DNA from: an uncultured bacterium
GTDB lineage: Bacteria > Bacillota > Clostridia > Oscillospirales > Ruminococcaceae
Reading direction: 5' to 3'
Length of the DNA stretch: 64,000 bases
Assembly (NCBI GenBank): GCA_905215965.1
Contig: CAJMSD010000007.1
Location: forward strand, 84,307-148,306
Shown: piece by piece, positions 56,911-64,000 of the stretch
Layout of the letters: the number at the start of each line of letters is the position of its first letter
How positions within the stretch are numbered: the stretch's first letter is position 1
Made by a program: the position numbers and the translations under genes
Notes under the pieces: generated by a model
The model's input: the letters and a program-made list of their open reading frames with translations, nothing else
What the model was told of the DNA's origin: nothing
The model's database searches: none

Positions 56911-57468
56911 ATGCATTATGAGATTTATAAAAACGCAAGAGATGCCAGTTGGAAGTTTCTGATCCAGCATAATGTATGCAGTTTGCCAGTGGATTTAAAA
57001 CCAATCATTTCAGCAATGAGAATAACGGTCAGAAAAGACAATTCAGGAATACTTCACGCCGATGAGCGTGGCAGAACTGTAAACGAAAATGGAATGTTGC
57101 ACATTATAGTGCATGATGATCCTATTCCGCAGAAGCGGTACACCATCATGCACGAAATCGGACATATAGTTCTCGGACATACCGAATCTGACAACAGATC
57201 TGATGTAGACGAATATGCCGCTGAGCGTTTTTCAATCGGCGTTTTAGCTCCAGCTTGCATCCTGTGGGGACTTGATATCCAGACAGCAGAGGAAATCGCG
57301 GATTTATGTAACATCTCAATTACATCCGCCAAAATCCGAGAGAAACGGATGCAGGAATTATATAACCGAAATAAATTCTTAACTTCACCACTTGAACGTA
57401 AAGTTTTTGAACAGTTTTCAGACTTTATTAACAGAAACAAGCACAAGAACAATATACAAAGTGTATAA
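56911..57468 (+). CDS. ImmA/IrrE-type metallopeptidase
   Basis: 185 residues from ATG 56911 (GGAGGTG upstream; ATG 56902 is inside the hairpin). The zinc site H81-E82-x-x-H85 is in YTIMHEIGHIVLGH, with a later acidic DVDEYAAERFSIGVLAPACI helix typical of the family. ImmA proteins cleave their cognate XRE repressor after a damage or signalling cue and so induce the element. It is encoded next to the repressor and kept low by the hairpin before it. Confidence 0.92.
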   Translation: MHYEIYKNARDASWKFLIQHNVCSLPVDLKPIISAMRITVRKDNSGILHADERGRTVNENGMLHIIVHDDPIPQKRYTIMHEIGHIVLGHTESDNRSDVDEYAAERFSIGVLAPACILWGLDIQTAEEIADLCNISITSAKIREKRMQELYNRNKFLTSPLERKVFEQFSDFINRNKHKNNIQSV

Positions 57469-57479
57469 AAAACAGAGTA

Positions 57480-57527
57480 GGCAACTGGTTGCCGAAGTAT
57501 CTTAATTTAGTTGCCGAAGTTGCCGAA
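57480..57527. repeat. Short repeats at the prophage immunity end
   Basis: A GGCAACTGGTTGCC palindrome (57480-57493) and three direct copies of GTTGCCGAA (57488, 57510 and 57519). They may be binding sites for a phage protein near the end, such as MuA accessory sites or a Ner/repressor site; no proof. Confidence 0.5.
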
Positions 57528-57645
57528 CTTTTTAAGCCTGTTTCTTTACAAAAATATCAGGGAGCGTTTAAAAAATCACATTTCAATTTAAACGCTAAAA
57601 TTACGATATATAGGCATTTATAAGAATATAAACAATTAAAGCTTT

Positions 57646-57675
57646 GCCTTGAAAATGCTATTTTAAGGCTTTTTT
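57646..57675 (+). terminator. Terminator downstream of repressor operon
   Basis: GCCTTGAAAAT, loop GCT, ATTTTAAGGC (one bulged G) followed by TTTTTT. Confidence 0.7.
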
Positions 57676-57689
57676 CATAAAAAACAAAC

Positions 57690-57733
57690 AATGCGCCGAA
57701 ATTGTGGGAAACTCCTCAAATCGGCGCATTTAT
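57690..57733 (+). terminator. Second terminator near the prophage right end
   Basis: AATGCGCCGA and TCGGCGCATT form a 10-bp stem followed by TATTTTT. With the preceding terminator it shields the host flank from phage transcription. The 57469-57882 stretch has no gene. Confidence 0.75.
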
Positions 57734-57853
57734 TTTTGACACGTTATTTTTATTAACTTTTATAAAATCAGATTAGCAGGGAAAGAAAACAGGCAGAATA
57801 TAGGCAAAAATCAGCTCATATCAGGACAAAAAAGGTCATACCGGGGAAATAAA

Positions 57854-57882
57854 GTTTTTTGTATTCTGCTTGTCAAATAACA
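57854..57882 (-). repeat. Prophage right terminus
   Basis: Read inward on the minus strand: TGTTATTTGACAAGCAGAAT and an A-rich tract, matching the left-end units (TGACAAGCAAAATACAAAAA). The last phage bases are ACA at 57880-57882, directly before the ATTCT duplication. Confidence 0.8.
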
Positions 57883-57887
57883 ATTCT
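57883..57887. repeat. Target-site duplication, right copy (ATTCT)
   Basis: Second copy of the 5-bp duplication at 26051-26055; the host reading frame resumes with ACA TTA AAA at 57888. Confidence 0.9.
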
Positions 57888-58523
57888 ACATTAAAAAAAG
57901 AACCGATTTTAACCACATATTTTAAAACCGGAAATGATCTTTTATCAAGTACAGAAAAATTCGACATTATATTTATGGACTACCAGATGGACGATATGAA
58001 CGGATTAGAAACGTCCAAACGTCTGCGATTAAAAAATTCAGACGTTGCTATTATTTTCCTCACCGCATTTCCCAAAATCGTTTTTCAGTCATTTGAGGTC
58101 AATACGTTTCGTTTCCTTTTAAAGCCTATAAAAAAAGATGATCTGTTTAAGTCTATTGACGATTTTCTTGATTCTGCCAGAATAGACGATTTTCTCATAT
58201 TAAACACTAATAACGGTTCATGGAAAGTCAGGTTATCTGAAATTATTTATGTTGAATCAAAAGACAAACACACTTTGATACGAACCGTTGACAATCAACT
58301 CGAATGCTGCCGATATATACAGGAAGTTGAAAAAATGCTGCCAAAAGACCGATTTATGCGTTCGCACAGATCATGCATTGTAAGCTTTTTCCACATAAGA
58401 AACCACAATAATAAAACTATCTTTTTTTATAATAACGAACGTGCATCCATAAGCAGAAGATATCTGACAGATTTCAAAAAAGCTTTTCAGGATTACATAA
58501 TAAGATATAACGCAAAGGATTGA
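57883..58523 (+). pseudogene. LytTR response regulator, 3' part, split by prophage
   Basis: Codons 25-235 of the disrupted regulator: the rest of the receiver domain with the phosphoacceptor D55 in FDIIFMDYQMDDMNGLE, the T and K positions (IIFLTAF; RFLLKPIKKDD), and a full C-terminal LytTR DNA-binding domain (IYVESKDKHTLIRTV; FMRSHRSCIVSFFHIRNHNN). A TTG at 57870 inside the phage end could start a short fusion but has no ribosome binding site. Immediately upstream of the histidine kinase gene, so the kinase has lost both its promoter and its intact partner. Confidence 0.9.
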
Positions 58524-58527
58524 TATA

Positions 58528-59826
58528 ATGAACTCTGTGATCTCAAATGCCGCTTTTATTATTTCGGACATGCTTTTGCTTGTTAACCTGATCCTCATAA
58601 ACAAATCTGCTGATTCAGGCAAATTTAAAATCAGTTTGATTAAATTGCTATCTGTATCAGTTATTCATGGAATTTACACTTTGATTTTTAGTTTATATTT
58701 TTCAGAATCATCAAAATTCATGATGACGGTACTGCTTGCCGTATATTATCTGCGTTTTTTGTTGTTTCCGGTTATACTCAATAAAAAGATAAGGTTTATA
58801 TCATTCTGTATGCCTTTGATTCTGATATCTTTGGATTCACTAATCCAAAGCTGTGCTTTATGGATATTTAAGCTTACAGCCTCGAATTTAAACGAATTGA
58901 CAATAAACAAGATCACATCAATGATGTTTCAGCTTTTCATTTTAATTCTGATATGCTTTTTTATTAAAAAAGGACTCTTCAAAAATTTGAAGTCTGCCTT
59001 TAAATTGGCATCTAAAACAGTTGGAATATTGATGCTTTTATGCGTCTTTATTATGGAAGGAATCGTTACGCTTATTTCCTTTGAAACAGACAACGTTTCT
59101 GTACAAAAAAGCTTTTCAGAATTCTTCCTACTCATTTTAATGATAATAATGTTCGCAATCATGCTTCTGTTGCTTATAAACAGTATGTCAAAAAAATATT
59201 TTAAAGATACGTCTGATTTGCTTTTGAAACAAATCGATACTCAGCTTCGGCATTATGAGGCTCTGGATAATATGAGAAGAGAATTTCACTCCTTCAGACA
59301 CGATTACATTAATCATATGCAGTGCGTATCAGCTTTGATATCGTCAAACAGGAACGAGGAAGCTGTAAAGTATATAGATAAATTATCAAACTCAAAAAGC
59401 ATAACAACAAAGTTGTTCGAATGCGGAAATAATATTCTTGATTCTATTCTTACAGAAAAAGCTGAGCTTGCAAAAGAATACGATACAGAAATATGCTTGG
59501 ACGGCTTGTTTACGCACGATTTTGATCCTGTTGACCTATGCATTATTTTTTCAAACGCTCTTGACAATGCCATAGAAGCCTGCAGTAAGATCGGCGGACA
59601 TAAATTAATTGACATAAAACTGAACATACAGCAGGGATATCAATTTATTTCGATCAGCAATCCCACAAATAAGGAAAATGACGATCTTAAAACAACCAAA
59701 GATGATAAAATACATCATGGGTTTGGAATTAACAATATACGAAATGCTGTTAACAGGCATAACGGAACTTTTAATGCAAGTAACAATGATGGTTTGTTTT
59801 GTCTTAATATTACTCTTAAATTATAA
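58528..59826 (+). CDS. GHKL sensor histidine kinase (AgrC/LytS-like)
   Basis: 432 residues. Six or so N-terminal transmembrane helices (to about 220) form the sensor. The cytoplasmic part has the AgrC-type H-box REFHSFRHDYINHMQ (His in RHD), N-box FSNALDNAIEAC and a short G-box (HHGFGINNIRNAV), the pattern of peptide-sensing kinases. It starts 4 bp after the response regulator. The cognate signal is probably an exported peptide. With the regulator gene interrupted the system should be silent or misregulated. Confidence 0.92.
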   Translation: MNSVISNAAFIISDMLLLVNLILINKSADSGKFKISLIKLLSVSVIHGIYTLIFSLYFSESSKFMMTVLLAVYYLRFLLFPVILNKKIRFISFCMPLILISLDSLIQSCALWIFKLTASNLNELTINKITSMMFQLFILILICFFIKKGLFKNLKSAFKLASKTVGILMLLCVFIMEGIVTLISFETDNVSVQKSFSEFFLLILMIIMFAIMLLLLINSMSKKYFKDTSDLLLKQIDTQLRHYEALDNMRREFHSFRHDYINHMQCVSALISSNRNEEAVKYIDKLSNSKSITTKLFECGNNILDSILTEKAELAKEYDTEICLDGLFTHDFDPVDLCIIFSNALDNAIEACSKIGGHKLIDIKLNIQQGYQFISISNPTNKENDDLKTTKDDKIHHGFGINNIRNAVNRHNGTFNASNNDGLFCLNITLKL

Positions 59827-60030
59827 CAAAAAGCGGATTCATTGCAGGTATCATTATTGGTTCGGCATCGTGCGCTGCTTGAAGTTTATTTTTGATTTCA
59901 ATTGGTACTTCAGCTGTTTCATATTCTATGCTCTGAGATTGCTCCACTGTAGAATCACCGCTTTACTTATCATGACTCCCACAACCAGTAGCTGAATACA
60001 TCAACATTGTGATGCTTAATAAAGCGCTAA
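59827..60030 (-). pseudogene. Lipoprotein gene remnant
   Basis: On the minus strand a lipoprotein signal sequence is readable (ALLSITMLMYSATGCGSHDK) next to the MITE, and after a frame break a protein-like stretch continues (STVEQSQSIEYETAEVPIEI; KNKLQAAHDAEPIMIPAMNP) up to the kinase gene end. There is no start codon, and the MITE at 60031-60203 separates the signal peptide from sequence that would continue it (RKIF before SALL). A dead relative of the lipoprotein at 62596-63774 is possible. Confidence 0.5.
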
Positions 60031-60203
60031 GGCAACACCGCACAAAGCCCGCCTTACGGCTTTGCACGTCGTCTTCTTGCATCTTTTCCGTCATTTTTAA
60101 CCAAAAACTCCTTGCCATACGACAGTATGCCTGCGTCGTTTTTATGCAATCTGACAAAAAATCTGGCTGCGCATCTGACGCGCAATCTCTGTGCGGTATT
60201 GCC
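60031..60203. mobile_element. MITE-like element with CTAA target duplication
   Basis: 173 bp bounded by imperfect inverted repeats GGCAACACCGCACAAAG and GGCAATACCGCACAGAG, flanked on both sides by CTAA (60027-60030 and 60204-60207). It has no transposase; a 64-codon frame across it is an artefact of the repeat. Single-end matches to the same terminus occur near 8288-8302 and 16787-16803. Confidence 0.65.
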
Positions 60204-60220
60204 CTAAAAATTTTCCTAAA

Positions 60221-60264
60221 AATAAAATCTCACAAAGCATTTTTATTCTTTGTGAGATTTTATA
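60221..60264 (-). terminator. Terminator of the ABC exporter operon
   Basis: Minus-strand AAAATCTCACAAAG, 10-nt loop, CTTTGTGAGATTTT, then ATTTTTAGG; a 14-bp stem right after the stop at 60266. Confidence 0.88.
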
Positions 60265-60265
60265 T

Positions 60266-60910
60266 CTATGCTTTTATTTTACATAAAACACCCTTATCCA
60301 TTTCGCAGACCGTATCACACAATATATCAATATCCTCAGTAGAATGAGATGCAATAAGTATAGTTTTTCCCTGTTCTTTCAGATTAAGCAGATACTTCCT
60401 CATATCAGCAACGCCGTCATTGTCAAGGCCGTTCATCGGCTCGTCAAGGATAAGTAAGTCCGGATTTTCCATAATTGCCTGAGCAAGCCCCAACCGCTGT
60501 CTCATACCAAGAGAATATTTTCTGACGTGACGTTTAAGATCGGGATCAAGACCTACTTGTTTCATTGCCGAGCTTATTCGCTCTTTATTGATCTTTTTAT
60601 TCAGGTCAGCCAGCAGTTTTAGATTTTTATAACCGGAATAATACGGAATAAATCCGGGAGTCTCAATAATAATTCCAACTGAATCGGGAAAATCGCAGTC
60701 TTTCCTCACACGTTTTCCGTTAACGATTATTTCGCCTTCTGTCGGCTTGATGAATCCGCAGATGCACTTCATCAGCATGGTTTTTCCGCTGCCGTTTCTG
60801 CCGATAAGACCGTGTATCTTGCCTTTCTCAAATGAGATATTTATCTTTTTCAGGATCTCGGTTTTCTTTATGGTAAGGCTGAGATCTTTTATTTCAATAG
60901 CATTTATCAT
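60266..60910 (-). CDS. ABC exporter ATP-binding protein (BcrA/lantibiotic-immunity type)
   Basis: 214 residues from ATG 60910 (AATAGGAGTG upstream). Walker A is GRNGSGKTML, signature YSLGMRQRLGLAQAI, Walker B LLILDEPMNGLD and H-loop ASHSTED. The signature variant SLGM and the size fit the BcrA/NukF class that exports or expels peptide antibiotics or signal peptides. It is the last gene of a lipoprotein-permease-permease-ATPase operon next to a peptide-sensing-type two-component system, a frequent genomic partnership. Confidence 0.92.
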   Translation of the reverse strand: MINAIEIKDLSLTIKKTEILKKINISFEKGKIHGLIGRNGSGKTMLMKCICGFIKPTEGEIIVNGKRVRKDCDFPDSVGIIIETPGFIPYYSGYKNLKLLADLNKKINKERISSAMKQVGLDPDLKRHVRKYSLGMRQRLGLAQAIMENPDLLILDEPMNGLDNDGVADMRKYLLNLKEQGKTILIASHSTEDIDILCDTVCEMDKGVLCKIKA

Positions 60911-60920
60911 ATTTTCACTC

Positions 60921-61793
60921 CTATTCATTATCGTCAATATTCAGAAAATTTGTGCGTTTTACTCTTATCAGACTTAAAATAAGCAGGACAGGAATTATTA
61001 CTCCGAAGTATATAAATGAAGTTTTCAATTCCATTATCGGCTCTTTCATATGTTTGGTAAAGTGAAGATGTATCATAGTATGCGCCATTGGGAAGTACCA
61101 CATTCCCGATGAACCAAGTATTCCCAGTGCGCTTCCTACCGCAATAATGCTGATAGAAACGGGAACTCCGATTTTGCGAAGATTCAATACATGAAACAGC
61201 AGTAATATCATTGCAAGATTCAGCATATACAGAAAATTAAGGAGAAAAGACGTTATTGCTGCCTGATACGGAGCGATCTGATTGTACAATTCCTCTTTTA
61301 TCAGCGATGCGGCGAAGGAATATGCTCTTTCCGGATTGTAAACGCCGTATTTTGTAACTACCAGACTCCAGCCGTTGGCAACAAAAGCGTTCATGCAGTT
61401 TGGTATCAATGATGCTATAAAAATTATCGCAGTAAACGCAAGGGCTGAGAGCGCAAAGAATATAAACTGTCCAAGTACCCATTCCGCCTTATTTACCCTG
61501 TGCAGTACGAACAGGCTGTTTCTGTCAAGACGCGGATAATCAGACATTAGAAAAATATACACGGCAGGCGTTACAAGACATAACACTCTTGAATTTAATA
61601 CTGCTATAAAAGGCTCAATAAAATTCAGCGGACTGTTCATTTCACGGCTTATCTCCATAAGAGGAGTTACCGCAAAGCTCCACACGAAAACTATCATTGC
61701 TGCAACAACTATCATTCGTGAATTTATTATCCACTTATAAAAATCAATGCAGGCTATCCGCCATGTTCTTGAAATTGAAAATTTACTGTCCAT
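60921..61793 (-). CDS. ABC exporter permease
   Basis: 290 residues from ATG 61793 (AGGAGG upstream; a TTG at 61799 is less likely). About six helices, with the first near residues 22-43 and paired Arg/Asp residues in the loops (SDYPRLDRNSLFVLHRVNKA). It belongs to the ABC-2-type permeases of peptide exporters by context. It overlaps its partner permease gene by 11 bp. Confidence 0.82.
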   Translation of the reverse strand: MDSKFSISRTWRIACIDFYKWIINSRMIVVAAMIVFVWSFAVTPLMEISREMNSPLNFIEPFIAVLNSRVLCLVTPAVYIFLMSDYPRLDRNSLFVLHRVNKAEWVLGQFIFFALSALAFTAIIFIASLIPNCMNAFVANGWSLVVTKYGVYNPERAYSFAASLIKEELYNQIAPYQAAITSFLLNFLYMLNLAMILLLFHVLNLRKIGVPVSISIIAVGSALGILGSSGMWYFPMAHTMIHLHFTKHMKEPIMELKTSFIYFGVIIPVLLILSLIRVKRTNFLNIDDNE

Positions 61794-62586
61794 AGTCAAG
61801 CCTCCTGTTCATTATCACAGTAAAGCCAGCAAATGCAGCAACGGCTAATACAGCATGATAAATTATGATATCAGCATTCACATCAAATAATATTTCCTTG
61901 ATATTACTGGGATAGAGAAAAGACATTTTAAATACAATATCCCACCTGTCACGGGCATTGAAAATATCCTGAACTTTCGAGACCGATGTGTAATAAAAGT
62001 GCATAAAAATGAACGGGAAACAGCATATCATATACTTATTTTTTATAAATGCTGAGAGGAAAAATGCCGGAAGAACTGAAATCATACCATATACGCCCAT
62101 TCCGATGTACATTTTTATCAGCTCAGAAGCAGATAATCCCTCATTAGAAAACAAACAGCATATGGCAGCACTGTAAAGCATAAATCCAACCATTACAGCT
62201 GTTCCGCCGCTTATAACTGCTGAACCGAATTTTGAAACGCAATATTTATATTTACCGATTCTTGTGATTACAAATCTTATATTTCCTCCAAGTCTTTCTG
62301 CACAGAAGCCTGTCACAAAGGGCAGTGATGAGAGTACCGGAATAAATAATGTAAGGTAGGGACTTACAGATGTATGAAGAAGCTGAGAGCTTGTAAATGA
62401 AGAAAATACAGACTTGCTTTTATTCGCTATTATCTCAAAAGTCGAATACTCTTTCCCTGTAAAGCTGTCGGCATAAACAGATGACGTGAAGCACAGCAGG
62501 CAGGTGATAACTATGCAAAGTATAAATCCATAGCTGAAAACAGTTTTTTTCAGCTCTACAGCAATACTGTTAAAAAATCGTTTCAT
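61783..62586 (-). CDS. ABC exporter permease
   Basis: 267 residues with about six helices; MKRFFNSIAVELKKTVFSYG is a typical ABC-2 permease start with a cytoplasmic amphipathic helix, and the VTGFCAERLGGNIRFVITRI segment is like other bacitracin/peptide exporter permeases. It follows the lipoprotein gene by 9 bp and forms a heterodimer with the next permease by inference. Confidence 0.82.
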   Translation of the reverse strand: MKRFFNSIAVELKKTVFSYGFILCIVITCLLCFTSSVYADSFTGKEYSTFEIIANKSKSVFSSFTSSQLLHTSVSPYLTLFIPVLSSLPFVTGFCAERLGGNIRFVITRIGKYKYCVSKFGSAVISGGTAVMVGFMLYSAAICCLFSNEGLSASELIKMYIGMGVYGMISVLPAFFLSAFIKNKYMICCFPFIFMHFYYTSVSKVQDIFNARDRWDIVFKMSFLYPSNIKEILFDVNADIIIYHAVLAVAAFAGFTVIMNRRLDYGQ

Positions 62587-62595
62587 TATGTCACC

Positions 62596-63774
62596 TCACT
62601 GATGATATACAATATCCATATTGTATTTAAGCTCACCGGTTATCATATCAATATAGATGTATTTTCTCATATCGCCGTAAGTGTTTATTTCACCATCCGC
62701 GAGAAATTCCTCAGGCGGTACATCTATTACAAATTCCCATACAGGACGTGAATTATAGCCGGTTACAAAAAATTTTCCCTCTTCATCAGTCTCATAAACA
62801 GGGTTAAGTGTATACATGATGTCAATGTCTGAAATTGTTACATCTCTGAAATCTGTAAACGTTTTTTCACAGAAATTCAATGCGCTTTCAAGTGAAATAC
62901 ATTCGTCAATGCTCTCAATAACAGTAGGTTCTATCATTCCAATTAGATTTGTAAACGAATCAATTGTATCAACATTTATCATTTGGATTTGAATACCGTA
63001 ATCAACATATGCCATTTTGCCTGTATTTTCCCCATCATTTATTTCAGCTTCTCTTGTATAGCTGTCAACCGGAACTCCCCTATATGAGCCTTCCGCTAAA
63101 AATTGGTAGAGGTAATTATTGTTATGCTCCCTTACGATAACGGTATTGACTTTGTAATTAAAATCAGGACAAAGTGGTTTGTATTCTGTCTCGAGCCAGT
63201 TATTAACATATTCTACAGCGTCCCTTACCGAACATTTTTCGTTATTTAGCTTATATTCATCACTTAAATCGTCACAGCGAGCCGGATGATAAATCTTTAC
63301 GTTTGGTTCACTATATGAAAATGAAATGTCGAATGCTTCAGGCTTTAGCACAGCAATAAAACCGTCATCATCAACACCCCCATAGAGCTTATCTGTTTCA
63401 TTATAAAACATAAACCTCTTATCATCTTTTTCCGGATTTTGTGCAGAAAGCTCTTGATCCGTAAAAAATATTTTCATAGCCTCATCAGCTTTTTCCGAAA
63501 ATCCGTTTACCGGTGCAAATGACATTATATTAATTTCAGAAGGCTGAGTGAAATTTATTTTATCTGAAATCGTAAATTGTCTATAGTCCTTAGCTAATGC
63601 TTTTTCTGCATTGTCTGATAAATCTGCAACTTTAACATAAGTAAAATCAAAATCATCTGATTGACTGTCTGCTGTGCTACGATAATTGCTCATGTCCTCC
63701 TTAACTTCAACAGGGACCGCTGCACACCCTGCAAGCATTGACATTGCAATAATAGCGGCTGAAAATCTTTTCAT
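62596..63774 (-). CDS. Lipoprotein of the ABC exporter operon
   Basis: 392 residues with a lipoprotein signal (MKRFSAAIIAMSMLAGCAAV, Cys at about 17). The mature part is acidic and beta-rich with no recognisable family (MSFAPVNGFSEKADEAMKIF; EPTVIESIDECISLESALNF; SRPVWEFVIDVPPEEFLADG). As first gene of the exporter operon it probably binds or senses the exported compound at the outer face or protects against it. AAGGAGG precedes the ATG. Confidence 0.8.
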   Translation of the reverse strand: MKRFSAAIIAMSMLAGCAAVPVEVKEDMSNYRSTADSQSDDFDFTYVKVADLSDNAEKALAKDYRQFTISDKINFTQPSEINIMSFAPVNGFSEKADEAMKIFFTDQELSAQNPEKDDKRFMFYNETDKLYGGVDDDGFIAVLKPEAFDISFSYSEPNVKIYHPARCDDLSDEYKLNNEKCSVRDAVEYVNNWLETEYKPLCPDFNYKVNTVIVREHNNNYLYQFLAEGSYRGVPVDSYTREAEINDGENTGKMAYVDYGIQIQMINVDTIDSFTNLIGMIEPTVIESIDECISLESALNFCEKTFTDFRDVTISDIDIMYTLNPVYETDEEGKFFVTGYNSRPVWEFVIDVPPEEFLADGEINTYGDMRKYIYIDMITGELKYNMDIVYHQ

Positions 63775-63988
63775 AAAACGTCCTCCTTGATACGATTATT
63801 TGATGTTTATATTACTTAGTGATTTTAAAAGCTCAAAAAGACGAATTTTTTTAAAATTCAGCATATTTCACAAATCTTTGCGCAACGTGTTGTTCGTTTA
63901 TTATAAATCCGGATCAGCATAACTGGACATATAATAAAAAAGTGGACAAGTATGATATAATAGAAGACAGAAAAAGGAGGAATCAAAC
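63775..63988. other. Intergenic region with promoter-like elements
   Basis: 214 bp between divergent genes. TATAAT at 63956-63961 lies about 28 bp before the plus-strand ATG at 63989 without a good -35. Two TGGACA copies (63924 and 63943) resemble insertion-sequence ends but the element, if any, lies beyond the window. Confidence 0.35.
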
Positions 63989-64000
63989 ATGTCTTCAAAG
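63989..64000 (+). CDS. Start of a plus-strand gene (4 codons visible)
   Basis: ATG TCT TCA AAG follows AAAAGGAGG with 8-nt spacing and a TATAAT upstream. Only MSSK is visible, so no product can be named; a transposase is one possibility because of the TGGACA repeats upstream. Confidence 0.45.

Larger units (their letters stand above)
26056..57882 (-). mobile_element. Complete Mu-like (transposable) siphovirus prophage, 31.8 kb
   Basis: Bounded by TGT..ACA ends, imperfect inverted terminal sequences and a 5-bp host duplication. It encodes MuA (DDE residues intact), MuB, Cro/Ner-like protein, GemA, Mor, gp25- and gp27-like proteins, terminase, portal, capsid and a long-tailed siphovirus tail module, holin-like protein and endolysin. 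Nearly all genes are on the minus strand; the repressor pair at the right end and a cargo pair at the left end are on the plus strand. No frameshift was noticed in a core gene, so it may be inducible. The right end (57882) corresponds to the immunity end of phage Mu. Confidence 0.93.

Noticed and set aside
26056..57882. CRISPR array or tRNA genes in the window
   Set aside because: The only repeated units are the four 70-bp hairpin repeats, the operators and end sites; none is a regularly spaced array, and no tRNA cloverleaf was noticed by eye, though no tRNA scan could be run.
59963..60157. 64-codon minus-strand frame next to the histidine kinase
   Set aside because: Most of it is translation of the MITE-like element; only the last 20 codons are a real lipoprotein signal fragment.

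Overview
The window comes from a low-to-medium G+C Firmicute, most likely an Oscillospiraceae member close to Ruminococcus. This rests on consensus sigma-A promoters, strong AGGAGG ribosome binding sites, carbohydrate ABC importers without their own ATPase, DUF5696/NHL/YIP1 accessory genes, LytTR two-component genes and a MITE-like repeat that I associate with that group. I could not run any search, so the genus is an inference.

Layout. (1) 1-8.0 kb, minus strand: a sugar-importer operon (large solute-binding protein, two permeases, NHL/TPR protein, YIP1 protein, DUF5696-type protein running off the left edge). (2) 8.8-12.2 kb, plus strand: a NatAB-like ABC exporter, then a DUF4190/DUF2752 pair. 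(3) 12.3-16.5 kb: a polytopic GT-C-like membrane protein and a polar amino-acid ABC importer whose binding protein is encoded convergently. (4) 16.8-23.7 kb, minus strand: a second importer-like operon that also carries a HlyD-type adaptor and a MacB-core-like protein. (5) 23.9-25.4 kb: a flavodoxin-fold reductase lacking a normal start codon and an orphan gene. (6) 25.98-58.5 kb: a LytTR response-regulator gene split by a complete 31.8-kb Mu-like prophage. (7) 58.5-64 kb: the partner GHKL histidine kinase, a MITE inside a lipoprotein remnant, a three-gene ABC exporter and a lipoprotein, and the first codons of another gene.

The prophage runs from 26056 to 57882. It starts TGT, ends ACA, has imperfect inverted ends and is flanked by the 5-bp duplication ATTCT; deleting it with one ATTCT rejoins the regulator in frame. 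The immunity end is on the right: a CI-like repressor and an ImmA-like protease on the plus strand, facing a consensus early promoter on the minus strand. The minus strand then reads Cro/Ner-like protein, MuA transposase, MuB ATPase, small early genes, DnaC-like ATPase, GemA, Mor activator, gp25/gp27-like proteins, a NusG/LoaP-like antiterminator, terminase, portal, capsid, siphovirus tail genes and lysis genes. It combines Mu-type transposition with a long-tailed siphovirus morphology. A small plus-strand cargo cassette lies at the left end.

The most striking observation is a complete two-EF-hand type-I dockerin module inserted in the C-terminal domain of the distal tail protein (30635-31597). 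It suggests the virion tail tip could dock onto host cohesins. Others are a cadherin-like/Ig-like domain on the major capsid protein, a probable NusG-type antitermination leader before the late genes, a four-copy double-hairpin repeat starting at stop codons, and a probable 18-bp repressor operator pair over the early promoter.
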